From JAEMQF01 sp963791595 (lineage in GTDB: Bacteria > Pseudomonadota > Gammaproteobacteria > Burkholderiales > Burkholderiaceae_C), in assembly GCA_963791595.1 (NCBI GenBank), contig CAWBTF010000018.1:1-64000 (forward strand): a DNA stretch of 64,000 nt, given 5' to 3'. Numbering within the stretch: the first letter of the stretch is position 1; each line of letters starts with the position of its first letter. The notes below the pieces were generated by a model. That model searched no databases and was not told the DNA's origin. It was given only the letters and a program-made list of their open reading frames with translations. Positions 29,160 to 38,297 of the stretch are shown piece by piece. The translations under genes and the position numbers were made by a program.

Positions 29160-30424
29160 AGGTGCGCCTTGAGTGGAATTGCCGGGTCGCACGCCACGTC
29201 GGGCGCGGGGCTGCGAGCGGCCTCGAGCAGTTTGCGCGCAGCCATGTGGTCGAGCGGCGCGTTCACGCTTTCGGCACACACCAATTGCTCGCCGACGTAA
29301 TGCAGGACCGAGAAGCTCGCCGGTGTCGCGCCCGGGCGCCGATGGCGCGTGCCCTCCAGCGGCATCAACCCGGCCATCTGCAAACGCATGCTGCCCTGCT
29401 CCGACCAGAACCACGGCAGCGCGCGGTACGGTTCTTCGCGCCCGAGCAAGGTGGCAAGCGCCGTGCGCGCCTGGTCGTTCGCGTTCTGCACCGATTCGAG
29501 CCGGGCGCGCCGGCCGCTGCCGTGCACCGGGAAGTTGGCGCAATCGCCGACGGCGAGGATCGAGGGATCCGACGTGCGCATGCATTCGTCGACGAGGATG
29601 CCGCTGTCCTGCCCCTGACCGCACCGCAAGCCGGCTGCCTGCGCCAGAGCGACCTCGGGCGCCGCGCCGATGCCGAGCACGAGCATCTCCACCGGCTCGG
29701 CCTGGCCGTCGGCGGTGATCGACGCCACGCGCTCGTCGTCGTGCACGAAGCCGACCGCGGCGACATTCAGGCGCACGTCGATGCCATTGGCGCGATGGGT
29801 TTGCAGCACATGCTCGGCGAGCTCGCTCGACACCGAGCGCATCAACAGGCGCGGCGCCGCTTCGATCACGCTGACGCGCTTGCCCAGCGCCCGCGCGGTA
29901 GCCGCAATTTCCAGGCCGATGAAGCCCCCACCCAGCACCGTGACGTGCTGTGCCGCTGCCAGTTGAGCGCGAAGGCGCAGCGCGTCGGCCGCGCCGCGCA
30001 GCACGTGCACGTTGTTCAAGCCCCCCGGCAACTTCTGCAACTGCGGCAAACTGCGCCCGCGCGCACCGGTAGCGAGCACGAGCTGCGCATAGCCGATCTC
30101 GCGGCCCGAGCGCAGGCGCAGCACGCGGCGCTCGCGGTCGATCGCCAGCGCAGGGTCGGCGCGGTGCAGCGTGATGCCCGCCTCCAGGTACCAGGTTTCG
30201 GCGCGATGCGGCTGCAAGGGCTCTTGCGGCCCCTTCAGGAACGACTTGGACAGCGGCGGGCGCTGGTACGGCAGCTCGGCTTCTTCGCACACCAGGTGCA
30301 CGCGCGCGCCCTGCCCTGCCGCTGCCAGGCCGGCGCACAACGCCGCGCCGGCGTGCCCGCCGCCGACGATGACGATGTTGCCGCTTTGCGTTTCATCGCC
30401 TTGTTTGTCCGCGCTGTCTGCCAC
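29156..30424 (-). CDS. FAD-dependent ferredoxin/rubredoxin reductase-like protein
   Basis: A pyridine-nucleotide-disulfide-type reductase of about 422 residues. FAD-binding GGGHAGAALCAGLAAAG (about residues 20-36), LPYQRPPLSKSFLKG, LVLATGARGR, the NAD-binding VTVLGGGFIGLEIAATAR, ILAVGDCANF, and a C-terminal reductase domain (LPWFWSEQGSMRLQMAGL) place it with ferredoxin-NAD(P) reductases of oxygenase systems. The GTG start at 30424 has a GGAG 8 bases upstream. It is translationally coupled to glgB, an odd partner; it could instead serve the Rieske oxygenases elsewhere in the window (inference). Confidence 0.85.
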
Positions 30425-30699
30425 GCCTTGGTCTCCGGTTGTCGGGCAGGCAACGCCCGCCGCTCTCTTGAGAAATCGCGGCAGCGCTGTGCGCACTCGC
30501 GGCTTCCATCCGGGGCCGATTCTCCTGCATCGGTCCGGCCGGGTGCGCCCCAAGCGAACCAGCGGGCCGGTGTCGAAGCCTCCGACGCGAAGCCCAGCTT
30601 TCGGACTTTGACCGCCAATCCAGTTCTCAAGACCGGGCGCCTGCGGCCGAAAAGCCGTGATGCGCGGCCCGACTCTGGGCCGTGAACCGGAGATTTTTC

Positions 30700-31191
30700 A
30701 TGAATGAGCGTTGGAACTGGCTGATCCGCTATGCCGTGGTCATCGTCGTTGCGATGCTGCTCGCCGCCTTGCTCGGCTCGACCGACCTGTTCAACAAGAC
30801 GCGGTTGATCGCCAAGGGATTGAGCGCGTCGCACCTGGTGCGCTTTCTCGGCTTCGGCGGCGCGCTGGCGGTGCTGTGGCTGGGTGCCTACCGTGCGTCG
30901 GGCCTGCTGCAGCAGCTGGGCGAGCGCTGGCGCATCGTCACGGCGCTCGTGCTGCCGTTGGCCACGCTGATCGTCGTCGCCAGCGCGCACCCGGTGATGC
31001 TGCTCGTGGTGGCGCCGCTGATGGACAAGTCGCTGCGCGAGATCTTCGACTGGATCTTCATTGCGGCCATCGTCGGCAGCGCGGGCTGGCTGCTGTTCTC
31101 GATGTTCAGCGGCACGGGATCGAGCCAAGCGGCCGGCGCAAGCCCCGCCGTTCGCCGCGAACCCGGCGAACCGACGCCGTCTAGGATTTGA
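30700..31191 (+). CDS. Small polytopic membrane protein, unknown
   Basis: A 163-residue protein with four predicted membrane helices: LIRYAVVIVVAMLLAALLG, LVRFLGFGGALAVLWLGAY, IVTALVLPLATLIVVASAH, and IFIAAIVGSAGWLLFSMF. It ends with a short Ala/Pro-rich tail. I do not recognise the family. The ATG at 30700 is chosen over the GTG at 30682 because GGAG lies 7 bases upstream. It is divergent from the flavin reductase across 275 bp. Its 3' end overlaps the Uma2 gene by 11 bp tail to tail. Confidence 0.65.
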   Translation: MNERWNWLIRYAVVIVVAMLLAALLGSTDLFNKTRLIAKGLSASHLVRFLGFGGALAVLWLGAYRASGLLQQLGERWRIVTALVLPLATLIVVASAHPVMLLVVAPLMDKSLREIFDWIFIAAIVGSAGWLLFSMFSGTGSSQAAGASPAVRREPGEPTPSRI

Positions 31192-31696
31192 CGGCCGGCT
31201 GCAGCGCGAGCTGCACGTTGTAGCGGCTCTCGGCCTGCTGACCGCTCGCGTCGAACACCTGGCGCGCGCCGGCATCGGTGATGAGCCAGACCTCGACCGC
31301 GCCTGCCGCGAGATAGGCGCGGATTTTCATTTCCATTTCGGCCTCGGTGTTCGAGGGCGACAAGACCTCGACGCAAATCTCGGGCGCTCGCGGCAGCGGT
31401 GTCGCATCGCCATGGAGGGCCACGAATTCGGGCGAGGCCCAGGCGACGTCCGGGACGCGCACGCCTTCGGCGGTGGCGATGGGTCCTTCCGTCGTTACAG
31501 TCCCTCCCGGCAATTGCCGCGCGAGTTCGAAAGCCACCTTGGCCTGATATCGGGCATGCCTCGTGCTGGTCGGGCTCATCTCGATCGTCCCGTAGGCGTT
31601 GAGTTCGATCTTGTACGGAAGATCGCGCAGGCCGGGATCGTTGCACAGCTCAGCCCAGCGCAGGGCGAGCGCTTCCTGAGATGTCATTTGGCCCAT
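31181..31696 (-). CDS. Uma2 family (DUF820) putative endonuclease
   Basis: A 171-residue PD-(D/E)XK-fold protein of the Uma2/DUF820 family. It has YKIELNAYGTIEMSPTSTRHA, VRVPDVAWA with the conserved Asp, ICVEVLSPSNT with the Glu, and MEMKIRAYLAAGAVEVWLI with the Lys. The start ATG 31696 has GAGG 8 bases upstream. These proteins have the fold of restriction-type nucleases but no proven cellular role. It is a monocistronic minus-strand gene. Confidence 0.85.
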   Translation of the reverse strand: MGQMTSQEALALRWAELCNDPGLRDLPYKIELNAYGTIEMSPTSTRHARYQAKVAFELARQLPGGTVTTEGPIATAEGVRVPDVAWASPEFVALHGDATPLPRAPEICVEVLSPSNTEAEMEMKIRAYLAAGAVEVWLITDAGARQVFDASGQQAESRYNVQLALQPAVKS

Positions 31697-31787
31697 GGGA
31701 AGAACCTCGCGAATCGACGGCCCAGTATAGGAGTTCGGGCCGCGCCGCGCACGCCCGGCTCATGTCGCAGCGTCAGGTCGGAGACCC

Positions 31788-32492
31788 TCAATCCAACCGC
31801 AACTGCCGCGCCCGCGTCGTGATCTTCAGACGCAGCTGTTCCACCTTCAGAGGCGCGACTTCGTCGCCGCCCTCGCGTGCGCGTTCGTACCATTGCAGCG
31901 CCAGAGCCTCGTCGCGGCTCACGCCGTTGCCGTTTTCGTACATCGAGGCGATCAGGTACTGCGCACCCCAATGGCCGGCCTCGGCTGCGCGCTCGTACCA
32001 CTGCGCGGCCACGTGGTCGTCCTGCGGCACACCGCCGCGCCCGAGCAGGTACTGGGTGGCGAGGTCGACTTGCGCGTCGACATGGCCGAGCATCGCCGCC
32101 ATGCGAAACATTTCCGTGGCACGCACCACGTCGTGCGGGAACGCCGGGCTGCCGACGTCGTATTCCTTGCCCAGCGCGTAAATCGCGTGTGCGTAGCCCT
32201 GTGACGCCGAGTGTTCGAGGAACACGCGCGAACCGAACAGGTTGGGCGCGCCGTCCTCGGTGGATTCGCCGGAGCGCATCATCATCGCGGCGCTGTAGGC
32301 CGAACGCGCATCGCCGCCGATCGCACAAGCCATGAAGATTCGAAACGCCTGCTTCAGCCGGCCGGCGCCATGAAGCCAAGGGCCTTGAGCGCACAGCTCC
32401 TCCGCGCTGACTTGGGCGTTCACTGCGAGGGCTTGGCAGCACAGCGCGATCGCGGCGGCCGCGGTGGCAGCAAGCTTCAGGCGACGGAACAT
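31788..32492 (-). CDS. Secreted Sel1-repeat protein
   Basis: A 234-residue exported protein starting at MFRRLKL (ATG 32492) with GGGAGG upstream and a signal peptide ending near VNA-QVS. The mature part contains Sel1-like helical repeats of about 36 residues: ASQGYAHAIYALGKEYD, AAMLGHVDAQVDLATQYLLGRGG, AAEAGHWGAQYLIASMYENGNG. Sel1 proteins act as interaction scaffolds. No partner is apparent. An upstream in-frame ATG at 32600 would put the signal peptide inside the protein, so it is rejected. Confidence 0.82.
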   Translation of the reverse strand: MFRRLKLAATAAAAIALCCQALAVNAQVSAEELCAQGPWLHGAGRLKQAFRIFMACAIGGDARSAYSAAMMMRSGESTEDGAPNLFGSRVFLEHSASQGYAHAIYALGKEYDVGSPAFPHDVVRATEMFRMAAMLGHVDAQVDLATQYLLGRGGVPQDDHVAAQWYERAAEAGHWGAQYLIASMYENGNGVSRDEALALQWYERAREGGDEVAPLKVEQLRLKITTRARQLRLD

Positions 32493-32619
32493 GGCGCACC
32501 TCCCTGGCGAGCAGGGCGCAGCAGCCCTGACAAAGCGACACCATGGATAGCGGCGCAAACCACCGCCGACTTGAGCCCGGCGCCGCGGTCGCGCCATCAC
32601 CTCCCCGCCGCAGACGTGA

Positions 32620-32643
32620 AAAGGGCCGCGAATGCGGCCCTTT
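32620..32643 (-). terminator. Intrinsic terminator after the TRAP binding protein gene
   Basis: A perfect 10-bp stem AAAGGGCCGC/GCGGCCCTTT with a 4-base loop. Read on the minus strand it ends in TTTT, 30 bp after the dctP stop, so it should end that transcript. Confidence 0.75.
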
Positions 32644-32672
32644 GTGAATCTCCCGGTCCGGGCGACAGTTGC

Positions 32673-33713
32673 TCAACCGCGCCCGTGCTTGGCGATCAGC
32701 GCCTTGGCGGACTCGAGCAGCGCCGCGCCCTTGAAGCCGCGTTTGTCCATGTCGGCCACCCATTCGTCGTCGACCTTGCTCGACAGCTTCACGAACTCCG
32801 CGGTCTCGGCCGCCGAGAAGGTGTAGATCGAATTGCCGCGATCGGTGGCCGCCTTGCGCCCGTTCGGGTCGTTGCCTTGCTGCGTCTTGCCCAGCCACGC
32901 CGAGGTCGCCAGGCCGGAGTTCGCGTCGATGATCTTCTTCAGGTCCGGCGCGAGCGACTCGTACTTCGGCTTGTTCATCGCCATCACGAACGTGGTGGTG
33001 TAGAACGCCGGGCTGTTGGCCGGGAACTCGCTGTGGAACTTGGTGAGTTCGTGCACCTTCACGGAAGGCACCACTTCCCACGGGATCACGCAGGCCTCGA
33101 CCGTGCCTTTGGAGAGCGCGTCGGGAATCTGCGGCAGCGGCATGCCCACCGGCGTGGCGCCGATGGAACCGAGCAGCTTCGTCACCTGGCGCGTCGGCCC
33201 GCGCACCTTCAGGCCTTTCAGGTCGGCCGCGCTTTTGATCTGCTTGGTCGCGCAATGGAACATTCCCGGGCCGTGCACGTGCAGCGCGAGCACCTGCGTC
33301 TCCTTGAACTCGTCCGGGCAGTTCGTCTGAAAGTACTCCCAGTACGCCTTGGACGTCGCCTCGGCGTTGTTCATGATGAACGGAAGCTCGAAGACTTCGA
33401 TGCGCGGGAAGCGCCCCGCCGTGTTGGCGGGCAGCGTCCAGATCACGTCCACCACGCCGTCGCGCGCCTGGTCGTAGAGCTGCACCGGCGTGCCGCCGAG
33501 CTGCATCGCAGGGTAGGCCTCGAACTTGATGCGCCCACCCGAGTCTTTTTCCACCTTGTCCATCCACGGCTTGTGCATCGTCAGCCAGACGTTGGACAGC
33601 GGTTGCATGAAGGTGTGGAACTTGAGCGTGACGCTTTGCTGCGCCAGGCCGGCGAGGTGCGGTACTCCGAGGGCGGTGGCGGATGCGGCTTGCAGAAGGG
33701 AACGGCGTTTCAT
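32673..33713 (-). CDS. TRAP transporter solute-binding protein (DctP family)
   Basis: A 346-residue periplasmic binding protein. A signal peptide (MKRRSLLQAASATALG) precedes the DctP fold: VTLKFHTFMQPLSNVW, LYDQARDGVVDVIWTLPANTAGRFPR, KVRGPTRQVTKLLGSIGATPVGMPLPQIPDALSKGTVEA, with the ligand-carboxylate Arg in KVRGPTR. It captures organic acids for a DctQM permease. No QM genes are adjacent; a QM pair without a binding protein lies at 44085-45877. It follows the ABC permease gene by 76 bp and ends in a terminator. Confidence 0.92.
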   Translation of the reverse strand: MKRRSLLQAASATALGVPHLAGLAQQSVTLKFHTFMQPLSNVWLTMHKPWMDKVEKDSGGRIKFEAYPAMQLGGTPVQLYDQARDGVVDVIWTLPANTAGRFPRIEVFELPFIMNNAEATSKAYWEYFQTNCPDEFKETQVLALHVHGPGMFHCATKQIKSAADLKGLKVRGPTRQVTKLLGSIGATPVGMPLPQIPDALSKGTVEACVIPWEVVPSVKVHELTKFHSEFPANSPAFYTTTFVMAMNKPKYESLAPDLKKIIDANSGLATSAWLGKTQQGNDPNGRKAATDRGNSIYTFSAAETAEFVKLSSKVDDEWVADMDKRGFKGAALLESAKALIAKHGRG

Positions 33714-33789
33714 GGATCTCTCTCCTTGCGAATGCGTTGACGAGCAGGAACTTAACGGTCAGATGAGCCGACGGCGCCCCAGGTTTACC

Positions 33790-34524
33790 CTAGGCGGGTC
33801 GGCAGAAGGCGGGCAGCCAATGCCCTGCCGATTCTTCTGTCAGCGCATGGCCCGCGGTTTCTTGCGCCGCGCCCAGCGCCCGGTTCTCGAGCCGGCTCAG
33901 CAACCGCACCAACGGCCAGAGCATCACGAAGTAGACGATGGCCGCAAGCACGATCGGGGTGGGGTTGTAGGTCAGGCTCTGCGCCTGCCGCGCCTGGAAC
34001 AGCAGTTCCGGCATCGCGACCACGCTGCCCAGCGAAGTGAGCTTGACGACCTCGAGGGTGTTTGAGAGCAGGTCTGGCAGCACGTTGCGTACCGCCTGGG
34101 GCAGGACCACGTACATGAGGGTCTGCACGCGGCCGAGACCCGTGCTGCGCGCGGCCTCGGCCTGGCCCGCCGGAATCGACTCGATGCCGGCGCGCAGGAT
34201 CTCGCCGTAGTAGGCGCCGGTATTGAGGAAGAAGGCGATGCAGACGCAGGCAAAGCCGCCCAACTCCAGCCCGGCGAACGGCAGGCCGGCAAAGAGGAAG
34301 ATCAGCAGCACCAACGGCGGAAAGGCGCGAAAGAAATCGACCCAGGCCATCAGCGGCCAGCGAACCCAAGGCTTGCGTACCCCGGCAAGCAGCGCGAGAC
34401 CCAGGCCGCCGAGCAGACCCAGCGGCACGACGACCAGCGACAACATCACGGTGTTGCCCAGACCCGCCAGGAGGATCGGCCAGGCGGCGCGAATGATCTC
34501 GACGTTGAAGAAAGTCTGGAGCAT
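33790..34524 (-). CDS. Amino-acid-type ABC transporter permease (second)
   Basis: A 244-residue inner-membrane permease of the HisM/GlnP family with five or so helices. The EAA loop reads AGQAEAARSTGLGRVQTLMYVVLPQAVRN (about residues 119-147), typical for polar amino acid importers, and WVDFFRAFPPLVLLIFLFAG is the conserved upstream motif. It follows the first permease by 10 bp. The two should form the heterodimeric channel with the ATPase and binding protein just upstream. Confidence 0.92.
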   Translation of the reverse strand: MLQTFFNVEIIRAAWPILLAGLGNTVMLSLVVVPLGLLGGLGLALLAGVRKPWVRWPLMAWVDFFRAFPPLVLLIFLFAGLPFAGLELGGFACVCIAFFLNTGAYYGEILRAGIESIPAGQAEAARSTGLGRVQTLMYVVLPQAVRNVLPDLLSNTLEVVKLTSLGSVVAMPELLFQARQAQSLTYNPTPIVLAAIVYFVMLWPLVRLLSRLENRALGAAQETAGHALTEESAGHWLPAFCRPA

Positions 34525-34534
34525 CGCTGCCTAC

Positions 34535-35218
34535 CTAGCGCTTCCACGCCATTCGCGTCTCCAGCCAGCGGCCGAACACCACCATGGGCAGGAACAGGAT
34601 CAGGTAGGCGATGGCGCCGAGCGTCAGCGGCGAGGGGTTGTAGCTGTTGGACACCGCCGAGGACGCCATGCCGAGGATCTCGCTCACCGCCACCACCGTG
34701 CCCAGCGCCGTGCCTTTGGTGATGGCGATGGTCCGGTTCGTGAGCGGCGGAATCGTCAGCCGCAGCGCCTGGGGCAACACCACGTTCATCAAGGTCTGGC
34801 CGTAGGAAAGGCCGGTCGAGCGCGCGGCCTCCCACTGGCCCTTGGCGATCGAGGTGATGCCGGCCCAGAAGATCTCCTCCGAGAACGCCATCAGCACCAG
34901 CGTCAGCGACAGCCAGGTCGAGACGAATCCCGAGGGCGAAATCTCGACGGCGGGCAGGCCGAAATAGATGAAGACGATGATCACCAGCGGCGGCAGCGCG
35001 CGGAACACGTCGACGATGAAAACAATCAGCAGGTTGACGGGCCGGTAGCCCAGGCTGCGCAGCAGTGCGAGCGCCAGCCCGCAGACGATGCCGCTGACGA
35101 TGACGAGCAGCGCCAATTCGACCGTGACCAGCATGCCGTAGGCAATGTCGGGCAGGTACTTCGCCATCACCTTCGCATTGAAGAAGGTGTCGACGAAGCG
35201 ATCCCAGTTGGACGACAT
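34535..35218 (-). CDS. Amino-acid-type ABC transporter permease (first)
   Basis: A 227-residue permease of the same family as its downstream neighbour. It has VDVFRALPPLVIIVFIYFGLP and the EAA loop KGQWEAARSTGLSYGQTLMNVVLPQALR (about residues 119-147). Order in the operon is binding protein, ATPase, permease, permease, all on the minus strand with gaps of 10-30 bp. Given the hydantoin genes on both sides, the likely cargo is a hydantoin or N-carbamoyl compound rather than a plain amino acid (inference). Confidence 0.92.
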   Translation of the reverse strand: MSSNWDRFVDTFFNAKVMAKYLPDIAYGMLVTVELALLVIVSGIVCGLALALLRSLGYRPVNLLIVFIVDVFRALPPLVIIVFIYFGLPAVEISPSGFVSTWLSLTLVLMAFSEEIFWAGITSIAKGQWEAARSTGLSYGQTLMNVVLPQALRLTIPPLTNRTIAITKGTALGTVVAVSEILGMASSAVSNSYNPSPLTLGAIAYLILFLPMVVFGRWLETRMAWKR

Positions 35219-35246
35219 GGCGCGAGACGCGTTCAGTGGCGCTAAA

Positions 35247-35990
35247 TCAGTGGCGCTGAATCTGGCCGATGAAGGCGCGCGTTCTCTCGTGACTTGGCGT
35301 CTCGAAGATCTGGGCCGGCGTGCCTTGCTCGACGATGACGCCCTCGTCCATGAAGAGCACGCGGTCGGCGGCGTTGCGCGCGAAGCCCATTTCGTGGCTG
35401 ACCACGACCATCGCCATGCCGCTCTCGCGCAAGTCGCGCATCACGCCGAGCACCGAGCCCACCAGCTCGGGGTCGAGCGCGCTGGTCGGCTCGTCGAACA
35501 GCATGACGCGCGGCTCCAGCGCGATGGCGCGGGCGATGGCGACGCGCTGCTGCTGCCCGCCGGAGAGCTGGCCGGGGGTGTGGCCGGCGCGGTCGGCCAG
35601 GCCCACGCGCGCCAGCGCCGCATGGCCCAGCGCGTCGGATTCGGCGCGCGACTTGCCCGCCACCTTGCGCAGCGCCAGCGTCACGTTGCCGAGCGCCGTC
35701 ATGTGCGGGTAGAGATTGAACGACTGGAACACCATGCCGATGCGCTGGCGTGCATGGTTGATGTCGGTGCGCGGATCCAGGAGGTCGACGCCGTCGACGC
35801 GCACGCTGCCCGAGGACGGCTCCTCGAGCCGGTTCAGGCAGCGCAGCAGCGTCGACTTGCCCGACCCCGAGGGGCCGATCACGAACGCGAGCTCGCGCTG
35901 CGCCAGGACCAGATCGACGCCTTTCAGGACATGATGGGCGCCGAAATGTTTGTGGATGCCGCGTGCCTCGACGACGGGCTTATCCGGCAT
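35247..35990 (-). CDS. Amino-acid-type ABC transporter ATPase
   Basis: A nucleotide-binding subunit of about 247 residues, GlnQ/HisP type. Walker A GPSGSGKST, Q-loop VFQSFNLYPHMT, signature LSGGQQQRVAIARA, Walker B VMLFDEPTSALDPE and the H-loop VVSHEMGFA are all intact. Two starts are possible: TTG at 35999 directly after the binding-protein stop, or ATG at 35990, which I prefer as the standard codon. It powers the two downstream permeases. Confidence 0.93.
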   Translation of the reverse strand: MPDKPVVEARGIHKHFGAHHVLKGVDLVLAQRELAFVIGPSGSGKSTLLRCLNRLEEPSSGSVRVDGVDLLDPRTDINHARQRIGMVFQSFNLYPHMTALGNVTLALRKVAGKSRAESDALGHAALARVGLADRAGHTPGQLSGGQQQRVAIARAIALEPRVMLFDEPTSALDPELVGSVLGVMRDLRESGMAMVVVSHEMGFARNAADRVLFMDEGVIVEQGTPAQIFETPSHERTRAFIGQIQRH

Positions 35991-35999
35991 CTCCGGCAA

Positions 36000-36845
36000 T
36001 CAACCGCACTTCACTTGATGCGGCGTCGGGTCGTAGCCCGGCATGCCGGGAACGCCGTAACCCGGCGTGACCACGCGCTCCAGGGCATCGGCTTCGGGAA
36101 CCCGGCCAAACCATTTCTCCGACAGCTTGGCGATCGTGCCGTCCAGCTTCATGCAACTGAGCACGTCCTGCATCTGGTTGCGCAATGCCTCGCTGCCCTT
36201 GGGGAAAGGCGCGCCCCAGTGCGCGCGCGTATTCGTGAGCTCCAGGTCGGCGACGAACTGCGGGTTCTTGCTGGCGGCGTAGACGATCGTCGTATTGCCG
36301 CCCAGCGTCGCGTAGGCGCGCCCCGAGAGCACGGCCTGCGTCGCATCGGGCTGGGTGTCGTAGGCCTGCACCGTGAAGTCGTGCTTCGCGCCCTCGGCCT
36401 TGCTCAGGTTTTCATACGGCGTGCCCTTGTTGACGGCAACCACCTTGCCCTTCAGGTCGGACCAGTCCTTGATGGGCGCGGAGCCTCGTCTGATGCCGAA
36501 GCGGTACGCCGTCCACAGATAGCCCGCCGTGAACAGCATGCTTTCGGCGCGCTCCTTGGTCACCGTGGTGGGCGCCGCGATGAAGTCATAGCGGCCCGAG
36601 AGCATTCCTGGAATCAGGGTGGAAAAGCTCACGCTGTCGATCGTGATTTCGCGGTTCATGCGCCGGGCCGCTTCGGTGAAGAGGTCGATCTGGAAGCCCT
36701 CGATGCCGCCGCCGAGTTTGGGCATCGCATGCGGCGCGAAGGTCCCGTCAACGCCGGTGCGCAGCGGCGGCAGCTTGGTTTGAGCCAGCGCAGGGCCCGC
36801 CAACAACAGGGCAGCGGCAAGCAAGATCAGGCGGCGAAGCATCAT
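36000..36845 (-). CDS. Amino-acid-type ABC transporter substrate-binding protein
   Basis: A 281-residue periplasmic protein with signal peptide (LILLAAALLLAGPALA) and the SBP_bac_3 fold: LRTGVDGTFAPHAMPKLGGGIEGFQIDLFTEAARRM, APTTVTKERAESMLFTAGYL, DLKGKVVAVNKGTPYE and AVLSGRAYATLGGNTT. It carries the specificity of the four-gene importer. It is divergent from the hydantoin racemase gene across 87 bp, so importer and racemase can share a regulatory region. Confidence 0.92.
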   Translation of the reverse strand: MMLRRLILLAAALLLAGPALAQTKLPPLRTGVDGTFAPHAMPKLGGGIEGFQIDLFTEAARRMNREITIDSVSFSTLIPGMLSGRYDFIAAPTTVTKERAESMLFTAGYLWTAYRFGIRRGSAPIKDWSDLKGKVVAVNKGTPYENLSKAEGAKHDFTVQAYDTQPDATQAVLSGRAYATLGGNTTIVYAASKNPQFVADLELTNTRAHWGAPFPKGSEALRNQMQDVLSCMKLDGTIAKLSEKWFGRVPEADALERVVTPGYGVPGMPGYDPTPHQVKCG

Positions 36846-36932
36846 GGAAGGAGTCCCAGGAGTGGATTGAGCGCGGGGCAGGTGCTAGCGGAATTGTGCG
36901 ACAAAAAAATTGCGAATCGGTAGCATCCGCAC

Positions 36933-37601
36933 ATGGTCGAAAAAATCCTCGTCATCAACCCCAACTCCACCGAGGCGGTGACGCAAGGCATCGACGAAGC
37001 CTGCGCGCGGCTGCGCATCCCGGGCGGCCCTTTGATCGAGTGCGTGACGCTGAAAGAGGGCCCACCGGGAATCCAGACGCAGCAACACGTCGACGGTGTC
37101 GTCGCGCCGATGTTGCAGCTGGTCAGGCAACGCGAAGGCGACTGCTCCGCGTTCGTCATCGCCTGCTACAGCGACCCCGGACTGCACTCGCTGCGCGAGG
37201 CAACACGAAAGCCCGTGCTCGGCATCTCGGAGTGCGGCATCTTGACCGCGCTCACGCTGGGGCAGAAGTTCGGCGTTATCGCGATCCTCCAACAATCGAT
37301 CGCGCGCCACCTGCGCTACGTCGGCGCGCTCGGTGTAGCCGAGCGGCTCGCCGGCGAGCTGCCGCTCGGCCTGGGTGTCACCGAGCTGTCTGACGCCAGC
37401 AGGACCTTCCCGCGCATGGTTGAGGTAGGCAGGATGCTCCGCGACCTGCATGGTGCAGACGTGCTCGTAATGGGCTGCGCCGGCATGGCGCGCTACCGCA
37501 AGCCGCTGCAGGACGAGATCGGCATCCCGGTCGTCGAGCCGACGCAGGCGGCGGTGACGATGGCGTTGGGGCGCGTGCGCCTGAACTGGGCTGAGAACTG
37601 A
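36933..37601 (+). CDS. Hydantoin racemase / Asp-Glu racemase family
   Basis: A 222-residue cofactor-independent racemase. The start KILVINPNSTEAVTQGI is typical of HyuE hydantoin racemases, and the two catalytic cysteines lie in FVIACYSDPG (about residue 76) and VLVMGCAGMA (about 180). It would interconvert L- and D-5-substituted hydantoins so that a D-specific hydantoinase can consume both. Hydantoinase and carbamoylase genes 3-5 kb away support this; decisive specificity cannot be read from sequence. Confidence 0.85.
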   Translation: MVEKILVINPNSTEAVTQGIDEACARLRIPGGPLIECVTLKEGPPGIQTQQHVDGVVAPMLQLVRQREGDCSAFVIACYSDPGLHSLREATRKPVLGISECGILTALTLGQKFGVIAILQQSIARHLRYVGALGVAERLAGELPLGLGVTELSDASRTFPRMVEVGRMLRDLHGADVLVMGCAGMARYRKPLQDEIGIPVVEPTQAAVTMALGRVRLNWAEN

Positions 37602-37667
37602 TAGGACTTCGCGTTCGGTGGCGTAAGACTCACGAGTTGGGGATGCTCGCTTTCGGCGAGGTGCAGT

Positions 37668-37965
37668 CACCGGCGAATTCGTCGTCAATCTCGCCGATGA
37701 AAGAGGATGCACAGCGCCGGCTCCTCGGCAATCACGTTGAAGAATGAGAACGGCGCGCAATTCGCCACGCCGCCTTCGCTCCAGGTCGAGACCCAGGCGA
37801 TCGGCCGCGGGATCACAAGGCCGATCAGCAGCTTGTAGCGCTCGAGCGCGGGCAGCGCCGCGAGCCCGAGGTCCATCAGTCGTTCGCCGCCGAGGGCATG
37901 TTCTTCTCGAAGTAGCGGGTGTCGACTTCAGCCTGAACGTCCATCCACCACCTCGGGAAGAAGCA
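37668..37965 (-). pseudogene. Decayed, partly inverted copy of flavin reductase plus carbamoylase genes
   Basis: Positions 37704-37889 closely match 39834-40023, the first codons of the flavin reductase gene and the last of the carbamoylase. Positions 37889-37965 then match 40717-40790, the early part of the same carbamoylase gene, so about 700 bp of it has been deleted. At the other end, 37668-37703 is the exact reverse complement of 39741-39776, again from the flavin reductase gene. The copy therefore holds three pieces of the intact region in rearranged order. The flavin reductase piece still opens 59 codons (MDLGLAALPALERYKLL to ALCIL) but cannot make an enzyme. Confidence 0.85.
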
Positions 37966-38048
37966 GACGGGCGTGGACTCTCGAGTTGCGACTCATTGAT
38001 TTTCGCCGTGCTACCATTGTGCTTACAACGTGGCAGCAGGAGCAGATC

Positions 38049-38297
38049 ATGGAGGTGGCGATCCGCAAGATGGGGAACTCGCAGGGAGTGCTGATTCCGA
38101 AGCCTATCCTGGCCCAGATCGGCCTGGTTGGAACGGCGGACCTGCAGGTACGCAACGGTGTGATCGAGATTCGCGCTGTCCGACGCGACCCGCGTGAAGG
38201 CTGGGCCGAAGACGCGCTACGCCTGGCAAAGCAGGGTGGCGACGCGCTGGTCTGGCCGGAGGTCGCCAACGAGGGCGATGACGAGTTGGTCTGGTGA
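38049..38297 (+). CDS. mazE: MazE-type antitoxin (AbrB fold)
   Basis: An 82-residue antitoxin. The start MEVAIRKMGNSQGVLIPKPI is the classic MazE/AbrB swapped-hairpin DNA-binding motif, followed by LQVRNGVIEIRAV and an acidic C-terminal tail (EGDDELVW) that would wrap the toxin. The ATG at 38049 has AGGAG upstream; the longer frame from 37986 is not needed. It overlaps mazF by one base, the standard coupled layout. The complex probably represses its own promoter. Confidence 0.9.
   Translation: MEVAIRKMGNSQGVLIPKPILAQIGLVGTADLQVRNGVIEIRAVRRDPREGWAEDALRLAKQGGDALVWPEVANEGDDELVW

Noticed and set aside
29160..30338. Upstream extension of glgB to a 1132-residue fusion
   Set aside because: The extra part is the flavin reductase read in another frame; the GTG at 29159 overlapping the reductase stop is the natural start.
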